A DNA stretch of 64,000 bases from an uncultured Pseudacidovorax sp. (GCF_913773995.1 NZ_CAJYES010000110.1:28832-92831); one strand, 5' to 3'. Positions 32,416 through 40,966 are shown, counted from the first letter of the stretch. Notes: generated by a model not told the origin, from the letters alone. Program-made: numbers and translations.

Positions 32416-33663
32416 ATGACTGATTTCTACGACGACCTCGAGACCCGCTCGCCGCAGGCGCGCGAAGCCGCCCTGATGGCAGCGCTGCCCGCGCAGATCC
32501 GCCACGCGCAGCAAAAAGCGCCCGCCTTCGGTCGCATCCTGCAGGGCGTGGATGCCTCGGCGGTCGACACGCGCGCGGCGCTGGCCAGGCTGCCGGTGAC
32601 GCGCAAAAGCGAGTTGGTCGCGCTGCAACAGGCGGGGCGGGCGGAGGACGCCTTCGGCGGCTTTTCCGCCGTGGCGCGTGGCCCGGCCATGCCGCGCGTC
32701 TTTGCCAGTCCCGGGCCCATCTACGAGCCCCAGGGCGCGCACGGCGACCATTGGCGCGTGGGGCGGGCGCTCTTCGCGGCCGGCTTCCGTTCGGGCGAGC
32801 TGGTGCACAACAGCTTCAGCTACCACATGACGCCGGCAGGCGCCATGATGGAAAGCGGCGCCCATGCGCTGGGCTGCAGCGTCTTCCCCGGTGGCACCGG
32901 CCAGACCGAGCAGCAGCTTGAGGCGATGGCCGACCTGCGCCCGGATGGCTATGCGGGCACGCCCAGCTTTCTCAAGATCCTGCTGGAGAAGGCGGCCGAG
33001 AAGGGCCTGCGGCTGCCCTCGCTTACCAAGGCACTCGTTTCGGGCGAGGCCTTTCCGCCGAGTCTGCGCGCGCATCTCGCGGGCCTGGGGGTGCAGGGCC
33101 TGCAGTGCTACGCCACGGCAGATCTGGGCCTGATCGCCTACGAGACGCAGGCCCGCGAGGGCCTGGTGGTGGACGAGGGCGTGCTGGTCGAGATCGTCCG
33201 GCCGGGCACCGGCGACCCGGTGCCAGATGGGGAGGTGGGCGAGGTGGTGGTGACCACCTTCAATACCGACTATCCGTTGGTGCGCTTCGGCACGGGCGAT
33301 CTGTCGGCGGTCATGGCCGGACGCTGTCCGACGGGGCGAACCAATCGACGCATCAAAGGCTGGATGGGCCGGGCCGACCAGACCACCAAGATCCGCGGCA
33401 TGTTCGTGCACCCGGGGCAGGTGGCCGAGATCGCGCGGCGCTTTCCCGAGATCGGTCGCGCACGGCTGGTGGTGGAGGGCGCCACGGGCGATGACCGCAT
33501 GACGCTCAAGGTGGAATGCAACCAGGCGTCCGAAGGGCTGCAGGAGCGACTGGCGGCAGCCATCCGAGAGGTGACCAAGCTGCGCGGCGACATATTCGTT
33601 CAGCCGCCCGGCAGCCTGCCCAACGACGGCAAGGTCATCGAGGACGCGCGCAGCTACGAATGA
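32416..33663 (+). CDS. Phenylacetate--CoA ligase-like adenylate-forming enzyme (PaaK family)
   Basis: A 415-residue PaaK-type protein: DLETRSPQAREAALMAALP at the N-terminus, YATADLGLIAYET (A5-like), VRFGTGDLSAVM (A7, with the adenosine-binding Asp) and RADQTTKIRGMFVHPGQV (A8/hinge). The phosphate-binding A3 loop, normally S/T-rich (SSGTTG), is replaced by FASPGPIYEPQG, as in a subgroup beside Liv transporters. C-terminal LPNDGKVIED holds the expected catalytic Lys. It is last in the CoA ligase/Liv operon. It is probably a CoA ligase for a carboxylate, but the altered loop makes activity uncertain. Confidence 0.82.
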   Translation: MTDFYDDLETRSPQAREAALMAALPAQIRHAQQKAPAFGRILQGVDASAVDTRAALARLPVTRKSELVALQQAGRAEDAFGGFSAVARGPAMPRVFASPGPIYEPQGAHGDHWRVGRALFAAGFRSGELVHNSFSYHMTPAGAMMESGAHALGCSVFPGGTGQTEQQLEAMADLRPDGYAGTPSFLKILLEKAAEKGLRLPSLTKALVSGEAFPPSLRAHLAGLGVQGLQCYATADLGLIAYETQAREGLVVDEGVLVEIVRPGTGDPVPDGEVGEVVVTTFNTDYPLVRFGTGDLSAVMAGRCPTGRTNRRIKGWMGRADQTTKIRGMFVHPGQVAEIARRFPEIGRARLVVEGATGDDRMTLKVECNQASEGLQERLAAAIREVTKLRGDIFVQPPGSLPNDGKVIEDARSYE

Positions 33664-33670
33664 ATGCACA

Positions 33671-33700
33671 AAGGCCGCCCGATGTTCGCCAGGCGGCCTT
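33671..33700 (+). terminator. Hairpin at the end of the second Liv operon
   Basis: AAGGCCGCC (33671-33679), 12-base loop, GGCGGCCTT (33692-33700), starting seven bases after the PaaK-like stop codon. The stem is perfect; there is no strong T-run after it. Confidence 0.55.
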
Positions 33701-33751
33701 GCTGAGGCCGGAGGGCGCCCGGAAACACCATCGTGCGCCGCTTGCCCCAGG

Positions 33752-33846
33752 CCGTTCGGGCTGAACCTGTCGAAGCGGGGGCGCGTGCGGACCCTAGCCC
33801 TTCGACAAGCTCAGGGCGAACGGGTGAGCTACTCAGGGCGAACGGG
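33752..33846. repeat. REP-like intergenic inverted repeat, copy 1
   Basis: Left arm 33752-33775 (CCGTTCGGGCTGA...TGTCGAAG) and right arm 33800-33823 (CTTCGACAAGCTCAGGGCGA...) form a 24-base imperfect inverted repeat with four mismatches; a partial extra right arm (CTCAGGGCGAACGG) follows at 33832-33845. A second copy is at 36726-36785. This sequence family is common between genes of many GC-rich proteobacteria, from memory. Confidence 0.85.
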
Positions 33847-33894
33847 GTGGAAATGATTCCCGTCGAACGGCAACCAGTCCTTTCCGCTTGGGCT

Positions 33895-34449
33895 TCAGGC
33901 GTGCGCCGTGGCGCCCGCGAACAGCTTCACCATCTCCCGGTTGAAGGCCGGAATGTCCTTGGGATTGCGGCTCGTGAGCAGTTGGCCGTCGACGACGGCC
34001 TCCTGGTCGACCCAGCGCGCGCCCGCATTGGACAGATCGTTCTTCAACGACGGCCAGGACGTCATCTGCTTGCCCTTCACGGCGCCAGCGTCGATCAGCG
34101 TCCAGGGGCCGTGGCAGATGGCGGCGATGGGCTTTCCTGCGTCGGCAAAGGCCTTGATCAGTGCGATGGCCTTCGGCTCGAGTCGCAGGGCGTCGGGGTT
34201 CACCACGCCCCCGGGCAGCAGCAGCGCGTCGAATTCATCGGCCTTGACGCCATCCAGCGCCACATCGACCGGGAACTTGTCGGCCTTGTCGTGGTGATTC
34301 CAGCCCTGCACCTGGCCCTTCATGGGCGAGACGATCTGCGTCTTCGCGCCCGCCTGGTCCAGCGCCTTGCGAGGCTCTGTCATTTCCACCTGTTCGAAAC
34401 CGTCGGCAACGAGGACGGCGACCTTGAGGTCCTTGAGCGAGTCGGTCAT
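33895..34449 (-). CDS. DJ-1/PfpI family protein (PfpI-type amidase/deglycase-like)
   Basis: A 184-residue PfpI-fold protein. The nucleophile is C112 in AAICHGPW at the sharp elbow, with E19 (DGFEQVE) as the acidic partner, and H113 next to it. GGVVNPD is the conserved glycine turn. Family proteins are described as proteases, glyoxalases or stress chaperones; exact activity here is unknown. AAGGAA precedes ATG 34449. It is transcribed in the same direction as the MarR gene located 124 bases upstream. Confidence 0.9.
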   Translation of the reverse strand: MTDSLKDLKVAVLVADGFEQVEMTEPRKALDQAGAKTQIVSPMKGQVQGWNHHDKADKFPVDVALDGVKADEFDALLLPGGVVNPDALRLEPKAIALIKAFADAGKPIAAICHGPWTLIDAGAVKGKQMTSWPSLKNDLSNAGARWVDQEAVVDGQLLTSRNPKDIPAFNREMVKLFAGATAHA

Positions 34450-34573
34450 GGGTGTTCCTTTCGTGTGTGGGTCGGAGTACGAAGGGTTCACCCTAGGTTC
34501 CTGCGCGCCGGGCCCCATCGGCCAGAGGCCGCAACCCGTGTCGGACAGGTCGACGGGTATCGGGGCCCGCGGA

Positions 34574-35005
34574 TCAATACCCCATGTCGATCAGCCGCTC
34601 GCGCATGGCCTGGAGCGCAGCGCGCATGCGCTCCACTTCGGCCGGCGCGCAGACCGAGAGGATCTCGTCGGTGAGGGCGCTCACCGCCTTCTCGGCCCGG
34701 GCGTAGAGGCGCCGGCCCTTTGCCGAGATATTGACCATCACCGCCCGGCCGTCGTGCTCGGCACCGCCCCGGGACACCAGCCCGCGTTCTTCGAGGCCAT
34801 GCAGCATGCGCGTGAGCCGGGTTCGCTCGTAGGCCGTCCACTGCGCCAGTTCCTGCATGGCGATGGGGCCGCGGCTGTGCAGGGTGCCCAATGTTCTCCA
34901 TTCGGTGGTCAGCAGGTCGTAGGGGCGCAGCACGTCCTGCAGGGCGCGGTCGCGCCGGTACACCACCTGGGTGCAGAGAAAGAAGATGTGGTCTTCGAGT
35001 TCCAT
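34574..35005 (-). CDS. MarR-family transcriptional regulator
   Basis: A 143-residue winged-helix protein. MQELAQWTAYERTRLTRMLHGLEERGLVSR is the recognition helix region and AEHDGRAVMVNISAKGRRLY the wing (D-x-R signature). The start ATG 35005 is in frame well inside a longer shadow frame. It is divergent from the FAD-oxidase gene, and the 238-base gap contains two related palindromes, so it probably controls the FAD oxidase/binding protein/amidohydrolase genes and itself in response to a small ligand. Confidence 0.92.
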   Translation of the reverse strand: MELEDHIFFLCTQVVYRRDRALQDVLRPYDLLTTEWRTLGTLHSRGPIAMQELAQWTAYERTRLTRMLHGLEERGLVSRGGAEHDGRAVMVNISAKGRRLYARAEKAVSALTDEILSVCAPAEVERMRAALQAMRERLIDMGY

Positions 35006-35066
35006 GGGGCCGCGCCTCCGGTCGCGGCCTCGCCAATGTAGCCGCGGTGCCCGTGTCTGCAAGCGG

Positions 35067-35088
35067 ACTGCGTGCATATGCACGCAGT
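35067..35088. promoter_or_regulatory. MarR operator candidate 1 (perfect palindrome)
   Basis: A 22-base perfect palindrome centred on GCATATGC (core CGTGCATATGCACG), located 62 bases from the MarR start in the divergent region. Confidence 0.75.
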
Positions 35089-35150
35089 GGCACGCTCTTT
35101 GCTCGAATTGACCTGACGACGTGTCCAGCCCAGGGTCCGTGCGCCAGATC

Positions 35151-35164
35151 CGTGCATCCGCACG
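35151..35164. promoter_or_regulatory. MarR operator candidate 2
   Basis: CGTGCATCCGCACG repeats 12 of 14 bases of the core of the palindrome at 35067-35088, 80 bases closer to the FAD-oxidase gene, and retains the flanking CAG on the right. A paired site of this type supports a shared regulator. Confidence 0.6.
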
Positions 35165-35243
35165 CAGATGGCCATCGGCGACTTGAACCGCCCCGCAGCG
35201 ACGGCGCCACAACCTCAACCGACTGTTTGTGGAGAAGCCACGC

Positions 35244-36665
35244 ATGCATGACACCGCCGCCTTCCTGGCCGCGCTGGGCGATGTGCCCGCCATTTCCGAT
35301 CCCGACGTCGTCCGGCGCAAGAGCCGCGACATGACGGCCAACTTCAGCCCCGTGATGAAGGACGACGCGCTGCGCCATGTGGCCGACGTGCTGGTACAGC
35401 CGCGTGACCGTGCGGACGTGCTGCGCGTGGCCTCGGCTGCGGCGCGCACCCGCATGCCGCTGGTGATGCGTGGCGCCGGCACCTGCAACTTCGGCCAGGG
35501 CATTCCGCTCGCCGGTGGCGCGATGGTCGACATGACCGCGCTCGACCGCGTGCTGGGCACCGAGGGCGCCTGCGTGCGCGCCGAGCCCGGCGCCCGCATG
35601 GCGGCCATCGACGAGGCCACACGGCCCGGCGGCTGGGAGCTGCGCATCCATCCCTCCACCAAACGGGTGGCCACGCTGGGTGGCTTCGTCGGCGGCGGCC
35701 ATGCCGGTGTGGGCAGCTGCGCCTGGGGCATCCTGCGCGACCGCGGCAACATCCTCGGCCTCGAAGTGGTGAGCGTGGAAGAAGAGCCGCGCACCGTGCA
35801 GCTGCGCGGCGATGCGGTCAACCGCGTGCACCATGCCTACGGCAGCAACGGCATCATCACCGCCATCGAGATGCCGCTGGCGCCGGCCTGGGCCTGGCGC
35901 GAGGCGGTGGTGGTGTTCCCCGAATTCATGACGGCGGTGGAATTCGCGCATGCGCTCTCCACCTCCGACGGCATCGTCAAGAAGCTGGTCAGTGTGCTGG
36001 GCGGCCCCATCTGGCGCATGATGCGCATGCTCAAGGACCTGGGCGGCGTGGACAACGACGGCATGGTGCTGGCCATGGTCGCCGAGCCCTTCATGGAAGC
36101 CTTCGAGGCGCTGGTGGCCGAATTCGGCGGCCAGCTCGCCAGTGTGGCGGCCGAGGGCCAGGGCCCGTACCGCGTGCCGATCTACGAGCTGGCCTGGGGC
36201 CACACCCGCCTGCATGTGAACCGCGACCATCCCGAGGTGGTCAGCAACGTGGGCCTGTACCTCGACCCGGACCTGGTGGGCGCCATCCGCCGCAGCCATC
36301 GCCGCTTCGGCCATCTGCTGGGCATGCACTTCGAGGCCAAGCGCTTCGACGGCAAGCTGAGCTTCCAGGGCTCGCCGTTCTTTCGCTACGAGGGCGACGA
36401 ACACCTCGCGGAGGTCATGCGCGGCATGGCCGAGGACGGCGCCATGGTGGCCAACAACCACACCTTCCTGGTGAAGGAGGGCGGCATGAAGTCCGTCGAC
36501 GCCGAGGACCGCGCCTTCAAGCAGGCCATGGATCCGCACGGCCTCATGAACCCCGGCAAGCTGCGCTTCGACGAGGCGGCGGCCCGCGAGAGCACCGGCG
36601 GCGATCTGCCCAGCGCCGGCTGGCGGTTCAGGCGGGCAGAGGCCGAGGAGCGCGCTGACGTGTAA
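35244..36665 (+). CDS. FAD-binding oxidase (FAD_binding_4, vanillyl-alcohol oxidase/glycolate oxidase-like)
   Basis: A 473-residue flavoprotein. The FAD-binding PCMH domain contains VQPRDRADVLRVASAAARTRMPLVMRGAGT (in parts), GGAMVDMTAL, EPGARMAAIDEATRP and TLGGFVGGGHAGVGS, the pyrophosphate loop. The C-terminus FKQAMDPHGLMNPGKLRF is the family ending. ATG 35244 is chosen because GGAGAA lies seven bases before it. Reaction: oxidation of a hydroxy acid or alcohol with FAD; substrate unknown. It is first of a probable operon with an orphan ABC receptor and an amidohydrolase under MarR control. Confidence 0.87.
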   Translation: MHDTAAFLAALGDVPAISDPDVVRRKSRDMTANFSPVMKDDALRHVADVLVQPRDRADVLRVASAAARTRMPLVMRGAGTCNFGQGIPLAGGAMVDMTALDRVLGTEGACVRAEPGARMAAIDEATRPGGWELRIHPSTKRVATLGGFVGGGHAGVGSCAWGILRDRGNILGLEVVSVEEEPRTVQLRGDAVNRVHHAYGSNGIITAIEMPLAPAWAWREAVVVFPEFMTAVEFAHALSTSDGIVKKLVSVLGGPIWRMMRMLKDLGGVDNDGMVLAMVAEPFMEAFEALVAEFGGQLASVAAEGQGPYRVPIYELAWGHTRLHVNRDHPEVVSNVGLYLDPDLVGAIRRSHRRFGHLLGMHFEAKRFDGKLSFQGSPFFRYEGDEHLAEVMRGMAEDGAMVANNHTFLVKEGGMKSVDAEDRAFKQAMDPHGLMNPGKLRFDEAAARESTGGDLPSAGWRFRRAEAEERADV

Positions 36666-36725
36666 GTCAGTCATCGACGTCTGCCTCATCGACCCCGGCT
36701 CCATCGACATGTGCACGCCCTCGAT

Positions 36726-36785
36726 CCGTTCACGCTGAGCTTGTCGAAGCGCTGCGCAGGGCTTCGCCAAGCTCAGCCCGAACGG
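36726..36785. repeat. REP-like intergenic inverted repeat, copy 2
   Basis: Left arm 36726-36749 (CCGTTCACGCTGAGC...GTCGAAG) and right arm 36762-36785 (CTTCGCCAAGCTCAGCCCGA...) form a hairpin with a 12-base loop. It is the same family as 33752-33846, here in the 188-base gap between the FAD oxidase and the binding-protein gene. Confidence 0.85.
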
Positions 36786-36853
36786 TCGGTGGGTTGCCCA
36801 TCTATCCCGATCTCCCTGTCAGGCCCCACCATCTCCGCCCGAGGAACTTCCCA

Positions 36854-37876
36854 ATGAACACCGCCCACCATCTCACCCGCCGCAAGACCCTGGCCGCCCT
36901 CGGCGGCGCGGCGCTCGTCTCCGGCATGCCCGCTTTCCTGCCGCGTGCCAATGCGCAGGGCCTGACCAAGGTGAGCTTCCAGACCGGCTGGTTGGCCCAG
37001 GCCGAACATGGCGGCATGTACCAGGCCGCCACCACCGGCATCTACAAGGAGCATGGCCTGGAGGTGGAGATCCGCCCCGGCGGCCCGCAGGTCAACACGG
37101 TGCAGCTGTTCATGGCCGGCAGTTCCGACTTCGCCGAGGCCGACGGCTTCCGCGCCTTCGCCTATGCCAAGGACAAGCTGCCCGCCGTGGCCGTCGCCGC
37201 CTTTTTCCAGAAGGACCCGCGGGTGCTGATGTCGCACCCCGGCACCGGCAGCGACACGCTGGCCGGCCTCAAGGGCAAGCCGCTGTTCGTGGCCACGACC
37301 GGGCGCCAGACCTACTGGCTGTGGCTCAAGGCCAAGTACGGCCTGACCGACGACCAGCTCAAGCCCTATGCCTTCAGCCTCGCGCCCTGGCTGGTGGACA
37401 AGCAGTCCACGGTGCAGGGCTACCTGACCAGCGAGCCCTTCAACGCCCGCAAGTCCGGCGTGGAACCGGTGGTGCACCTGCTGGCCGACCAGGGCTTCGA
37501 CAATTACGCCAGCGTGGCGATGGCCACGCCCAAGATGGTCAAGGAGCAGCCGGAGCTGGTGCAGCGCTTCGTCGATGCCACAGCCAAGGGCTGGAAGAGC
37601 TACCTGAACGGCGACCCCGCGCCGGGCAATGCACTCATCAAGAAGCACAACCCGCAGATGGGCGACGACGTCATCGCCTATGCCATCGGCGCCATGCGCC
37701 AGTACGGCATCGTCGAGACGCCTGAGGCACAGGCCGCCGGGGGCATCGGCGCGATGAGCGCGGTGCGCTGGCAACGCTTCTACGATGCGATGGTCGCCGC
37801 GGGTGCGCTGGCGCCGGGGCTGGACGTGAAGTCCGCCTACACGATGCAGTTCGTCGGCGGAAAGCGTACGGCCTGA
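36854..37876 (+). CDS. Periplasmic substrate-binding protein, SsuA/THI5-like (NMT1 family)
   Basis: A 340-residue receptor with a Tat-type signal (LTRRKTLAALGGAALVSG, cleavage after NAQG region). The mature part begins LTKVSFQTGWLAQAEHGGMYQAATTGIYKEHGL, the class of receptors for thiamine precursors, pyrimidines, sulfonates and nitrate. No permease or ATPase gene accompanies it, so it either uses a transporter elsewhere or acts as a sensor. GAGGAA precedes the ATG. The next gene, 14 bases later, is a cytosine deaminase-like enzyme, which hints at a pyrimidine or cyclic amide ligand. Confidence 0.87.
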   Translation: MNTAHHLTRRKTLAALGGAALVSGMPAFLPRANAQGLTKVSFQTGWLAQAEHGGMYQAATTGIYKEHGLEVEIRPGGPQVNTVQLFMAGSSDFAEADGFRAFAYAKDKLPAVAVAAFFQKDPRVLMSHPGTGSDTLAGLKGKPLFVATTGRQTYWLWLKAKYGLTDDQLKPYAFSLAPWLVDKQSTVQGYLTSEPFNARKSGVEPVVHLLADQGFDNYASVAMATPKMVKEQPELVQRFVDATAKGWKSYLNGDPAPGNALIKKHNPQMGDDVIAYAIGAMRQYGIVETPEAQAAGGIGAMSAVRWQRFYDAMVAAGALAPGLDVKSAYTMQFVGGKRTA

Positions 37877-37890
37877 CTTCTTTCCTGCCC

Positions 37891-39246
37891 ATGACCCACG
37901 CCTTCTTCCTGCCGCCCGAGGGCGGCACCTATGCCTTGCGCCAGGTGCGCGCGCCGCGCTGCCTGATCGACGACCCGGCGGCCGACCGCCTCGCGCCCGC
38001 GGGCGACGGCGACCTGGTGGCGCTGGACCTGGCCATCGAGGCCGGCCGCATCGCCGCCATCGCGCCCGCCGGCAGCCTGGCGCCCGAGCGCGGGCCGCAC
38101 CTGGACGACTCGCTGGCGCTGCCCTGCTTCGTCGACCTGCACACGCACCTGGACAAGGGCCACATCTGGCCGCGCAAGGCCAACCCCACCGGCGACGGCG
38201 CGGGCGCCTCGCGCGCGACGATGGAAGACCGCACGAAGAACTGGCATGCCGAGGATGTGCGCCGGCGCATGGACTTCGCGCTGCGCACGGCCTATGCCAA
38301 GGGCGTGTCGGCCATCCGCACGCACCTCGATTCGCTGGCGCCGCAGGCCGACATTTCCTTCCCGGTGTTCCGCGAGATGCGCGAGCGCTGGGCCGGGCGC
38401 ATCGCGCTGCAGGTGTCGTCCATCGCGCCGGTGGACATCTTCCTGGGCGAGGAGGGCGTGCACCTGGCCAACGTCGTGGCCGAGAGCGGCGGCAACCTGG
38501 GTTGCGTGACCAAGTCGCAGCGCCACCCGGCCGAGACCACGCCGCCCGAGATCGACGAAGGCATCGCACGGCTTCTGACGCTGGCCACCGAGCGCGGCCT
38601 GGACGTGGACCTGCACGTGGACGAATCCACCGACCCGCGGGCGCGTTCGCTGATCCGCATCGCGAAGGTGGCACTGGCGCAGGGCTTCAAGGGCCGCATC
38701 CTGTGCGGGCACTGCACATCGCTGGCCCTGCAGACCGACGAGTTCATCGCCGAGACCATCGCCGCCTGCCGCGAGGCCGGCATCGCCATCGTCAGCCTGC
38801 CCACGGTCAACATGTACCTGCAGGACCGCAGCGTGGAGGCCACGCGCACGCCGCGCTGGCGGGGCGTGACGGTCATGCACGAACTCAAGGCGGCCGGCGT
38901 GCCGGTGGCCGTGGCCGGCGACAACTGTCGCGACCCGTTCTATGCCTACGGCGACCACGACATGCTGGACACCTACACCCAGGCGGTGAAGATCCTGCAC
39001 CTGGACCATCCCTTCGCGGACTGGGTCCGCGCCGCCAGCGCCACGCCGGCGCAGATCATGGGCCTGGACGGCTTTGGGCAACTGCGCGTGGGCAACCCAG
39101 CCGACCTGACGGTGCTGCGCGCACGCAGCTATTCCGAGCTGCTGGCCCGCGCGCCCTTCGACCGGGCGGTGATCCGCGCCGGCCGCGCCATCGACACCAC
39201 GCTGCCCGACTATCGCGAGCTGGACGACCTCGTCATGCCGCGCTGA
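37891..39246 (+). CDS. Cytosine deaminase-like metal-dependent amidohydrolase
   Basis: A 451-residue TIM-barrel amidohydrolase. Metal ligands are H84 and H86 (DLHTHLDKGH), H242 (DLHVDES), H274 (GHCTSL) and D344 (GDNCRDPF), matching the CodA subclass order. N-terminal beta-sandwich segments (LAIEAGRIAAI) frame the barrel. It would hydrolyse a ring C-N bond (deamination or ring opening) of a cytosine-like or other N-heterocycle. It follows the orphan receptor by 14 bases and overlaps the convergent LysR gene by 14 bases at its 3' end. Confidence 0.9.
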   Translation: MTHAFFLPPEGGTYALRQVRAPRCLIDDPAADRLAPAGDGDLVALDLAIEAGRIAAIAPAGSLAPERGPHLDDSLALPCFVDLHTHLDKGHIWPRKANPTGDGAGASRATMEDRTKNWHAEDVRRRMDFALRTAYAKGVSAIRTHLDSLAPQADISFPVFREMRERWAGRIALQVSSIAPVDIFLGEEGVHLANVVAESGGNLGCVTKSQRHPAETTPPEIDEGIARLLTLATERGLDVDLHVDESTDPRARSLIRIAKVALAQGFKGRILCGHCTSLALQTDEFIAETIAACREAGIAIVSLPTVNMYLQDRSVEATRTPRWRGVTVMHELKAAGVPVAVAGDNCRDPFYAYGDHDMLDTYTQAVKILHLDHPFADWVRAASATPAQIMGLDGFGQLRVGNPADLTVLRARSYSELLARAPFDRAVIRAGRAIDTTLPDYRELDDLVMPR

Positions 39247-40171
39247 GCGGCGCGACAGCCGCCGCACCGGCGTCGCGCACGCCCGGCAGCGCGCGCAGGT
39301 GCGTGGCGATGGCCTCGATGGCATGGCGCACCTTGGCCGGCTGGCCGTCGCGCTGCGGCGTCACGGCCCAGACGGGCAGGGCGGGCGGCTGCCATTGCGG
39401 CAGCACGGGCACCAGGCGGCCGGCCTGCAGGTCGTCCTCCACATCCGCCCGAACCGCCAGCACCAGGCCCAGGCCGCTGGCGGCCATCTGGTGCAGGCTG
39501 AGCTGGTTGTTGCTGGTCACGCGCACGGGCAGGGTGTGCTCGGCCACGGCACCGGCCGGGCCGGTGAGGGCGAGTGCCAGCGTGCGGCCGTCGCGCGGGG
39601 CGCCCACCCACTGGTGCGCGGGCAGGTCCGCCGGCGTGTGCGGCACGCCGGCCGCGGCCAGGTAGGCCGGCGCGGCGCAGATCAGGCTCTGGAAGTCGCA
39701 CAGCCGCCGTGCCGCCCAGCCCGAATCGGGCAGCCGGCCGGCGCGCAGGGCCAGGTCGATGCGCGCGTCCACCAGGTCGATCATGGCGTCGTCCACCTGC
39801 AGCCGCAGCTGCAGCGCGGCATGGGCCGCCAGCAGCGGCGCCAGCGCGGGCGCCAGATGCCGGGCAAAGCCCACGGGCGCCGACACGCGCAGTTCGCCTT
39901 CCGGGGCCTCGCGCGCCAGTGCCAGCTGGGCGCGGGCCAGTTCGGCCGCCTCGACCATGCGCTGGCAGTGGGCCGCAAAGCGCGCGCCGGCATCGGTGAG
40001 CGCCAGCTTGCGCGTGGTGCGGTGGAGCAGGGTGACGCCGTGGGCCTGCTCCAGCGCGCGCAGCTGCTGGCTCACGGCCGAGGTGCTCACGCGCAGGCGG
40101 CGGGCGGCGGCGCTGAAGGAGCCGCTGCGCACCACCTCGGCGAAGAGCGCGAGCCGCTTGAGGTCGTCCAT
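39233..40171 (-). CDS. LysR-family transcriptional regulator
   Basis: A 312-residue LTTR. The HTH is FAEVVRSGSFSAAARRLRVSTSAVSQQLRALE at residues about 8-40, followed by the dimer helix and the periplasmic-like effector domain (PEGELRVSAPVGFARHL...). The C-terminal extension VRDAGAAAVAPLSAA overlaps the 3' end of the amidohydrolase gene. It is divergent from the NAD(P)-binding protein gene, its likely target; the gap holds a short inverted repeat. Confidence 0.92.
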   Translation of the reverse strand: MDDLKRLALFAEVVRSGSFSAAARRLRVSTSAVSQQLRALEQAHGVTLLHRTTRKLALTDAGARFAAHCQRMVEAAELARAQLALAREAPEGELRVSAPVGFARHLAPALAPLLAAHAALQLRLQVDDAMIDLVDARIDLALRAGRLPDSGWAARRLCDFQSLICAAPAYLAAAGVPHTPADLPAHQWVGAPRDGRTLALALTGPAGAVAEHTLPVRVTSNNQLSLHQMAASGLGLVLAVRADVEDDLQAGRLVPVLPQWQPPALPVWAVTPQRDGQPAKVRHAIEAIATHLRALPGVRDAGAAAVAPLSAA

Positions 40172-40195
40172 TGTGAAGCTGGGCTGAATGAAATT

Positions 40196-40211
40196 GTCTG
40201 GATTCTCAGAC
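40196..40211. promoter_or_regulatory. Candidate LysR box
   Basis: GTCTG-GATTCT-CAGAC, a 5-bp inverted repeat with T and A placed as in LTTR T-Nx-A boxes, 24 bases upstream of the LysR start and 84 bases before the divergent gene. Confidence 0.45.
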
Positions 40212-40294
40212 TTCTGGGCTGATCGTGAAGTCCATAACCTATGGGGCATCGTCATCACACACGGTGCGGGCTCCGCGCCAGGAAAGGAACAACC

Positions 40295-40951
40295 ATGAAC
40301 GTCGCCCTGATCGGTGGCACCGGCTTCGTCGGTGCCGCCCTGCTCGAAGAACTGCTCGCCCGCGGTCACCAGGTGCGCGCGCTGGCGCGTACGCCGTCCA
40401 AGCTGGCCGCGCGCGCCGGGCTCACGGTGGTCCAGGCCGATGTGCTGGATGCCGCCCAGGTCGCCAAGGCCGTGGCCGGCACCGACGCCATCGTCAGCGC
40501 CTTCAACCCGGGCTGGGAGCATCCCGACCTGTACAACCAGTTCCTGGCCGGCAGCAAGGCTGTCGCCCAAGGTGCCAGCCAGGCGGGCGTGAAGCGCCTG
40601 ATCGCCGTCGGCGGCGCGGGCAGCCTGTTCGTGGCGCCCGGCGTGCAGCTGGTGGACACGCCGGAATTCAAGAACCACGTGCCGGCCAACGTGGTGCCGG
40701 GCGCCCAGGCGGCGCGCGACGAACTCACGCGGCTGCAGAAGGAAGAGGGCGCGCTCGACTGGACCTTCGTCTCGCCCGCGCCCATGCTGGCGCCCGGCGA
40801 GCGCACGGGCCGCTACCAGTTCGGCGGCGACGCCGTGCCGATGAAGGACGGCCAGCTGGCCGGTATCACCGCCGCCGACCTGGCGGCCGCCGTCGTGGAC
40901 GTGCTGGAGCAGGGCCGCTACGTGCGCGAGCGCTTCGTCGCGTTCTCCTGA
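40295..40951 (+). CDS. NAD(P)H-binding atypical SDR (NmrA/BVR-like)
   Basis: A 218-residue protein with the N-terminal cofactor motif ALIGGTGFVGAALLEE, HPDLYNQFLAGSKAVA, VGGAGSLFV (NAD(P)-binding family 10), and LDWTFVSPAPMLAPGERTG. These are typical of the YwnB/azoreductase-like group, often induced by LysR regulators and oxidative or quinone stress. AGGAAAGGA precedes the ATG. It lies divergent to the LysR gene. Confidence 0.87.
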   Translation: MNVALIGGTGFVGAALLEELLARGHQVRALARTPSKLAARAGLTVVQADVLDAAQVAKAVAGTDAIVSAFNPGWEHPDLYNQFLAGSKAVAQGASQAGVKRLIAVGGAGSLFVAPGVQLVDTPEFKNHVPANVVPGAQAARDELTRLQKEEGALDWTFVSPAPMLAPGERTGRYQFGGDAVPMKDGQLAGITAADLAAAVVDVLEQGRYVRERFVAFS

Positions 40952-40966
40952 ACCGGCGGCGGTGCC

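Noticed and set aside
34450..34573. Separate promoter elements between the MarR and PfpI genes
   Set aside because: Nothing beyond the PfpI ribosome binding site could be supported; the genes may or may not be co-transcribed.
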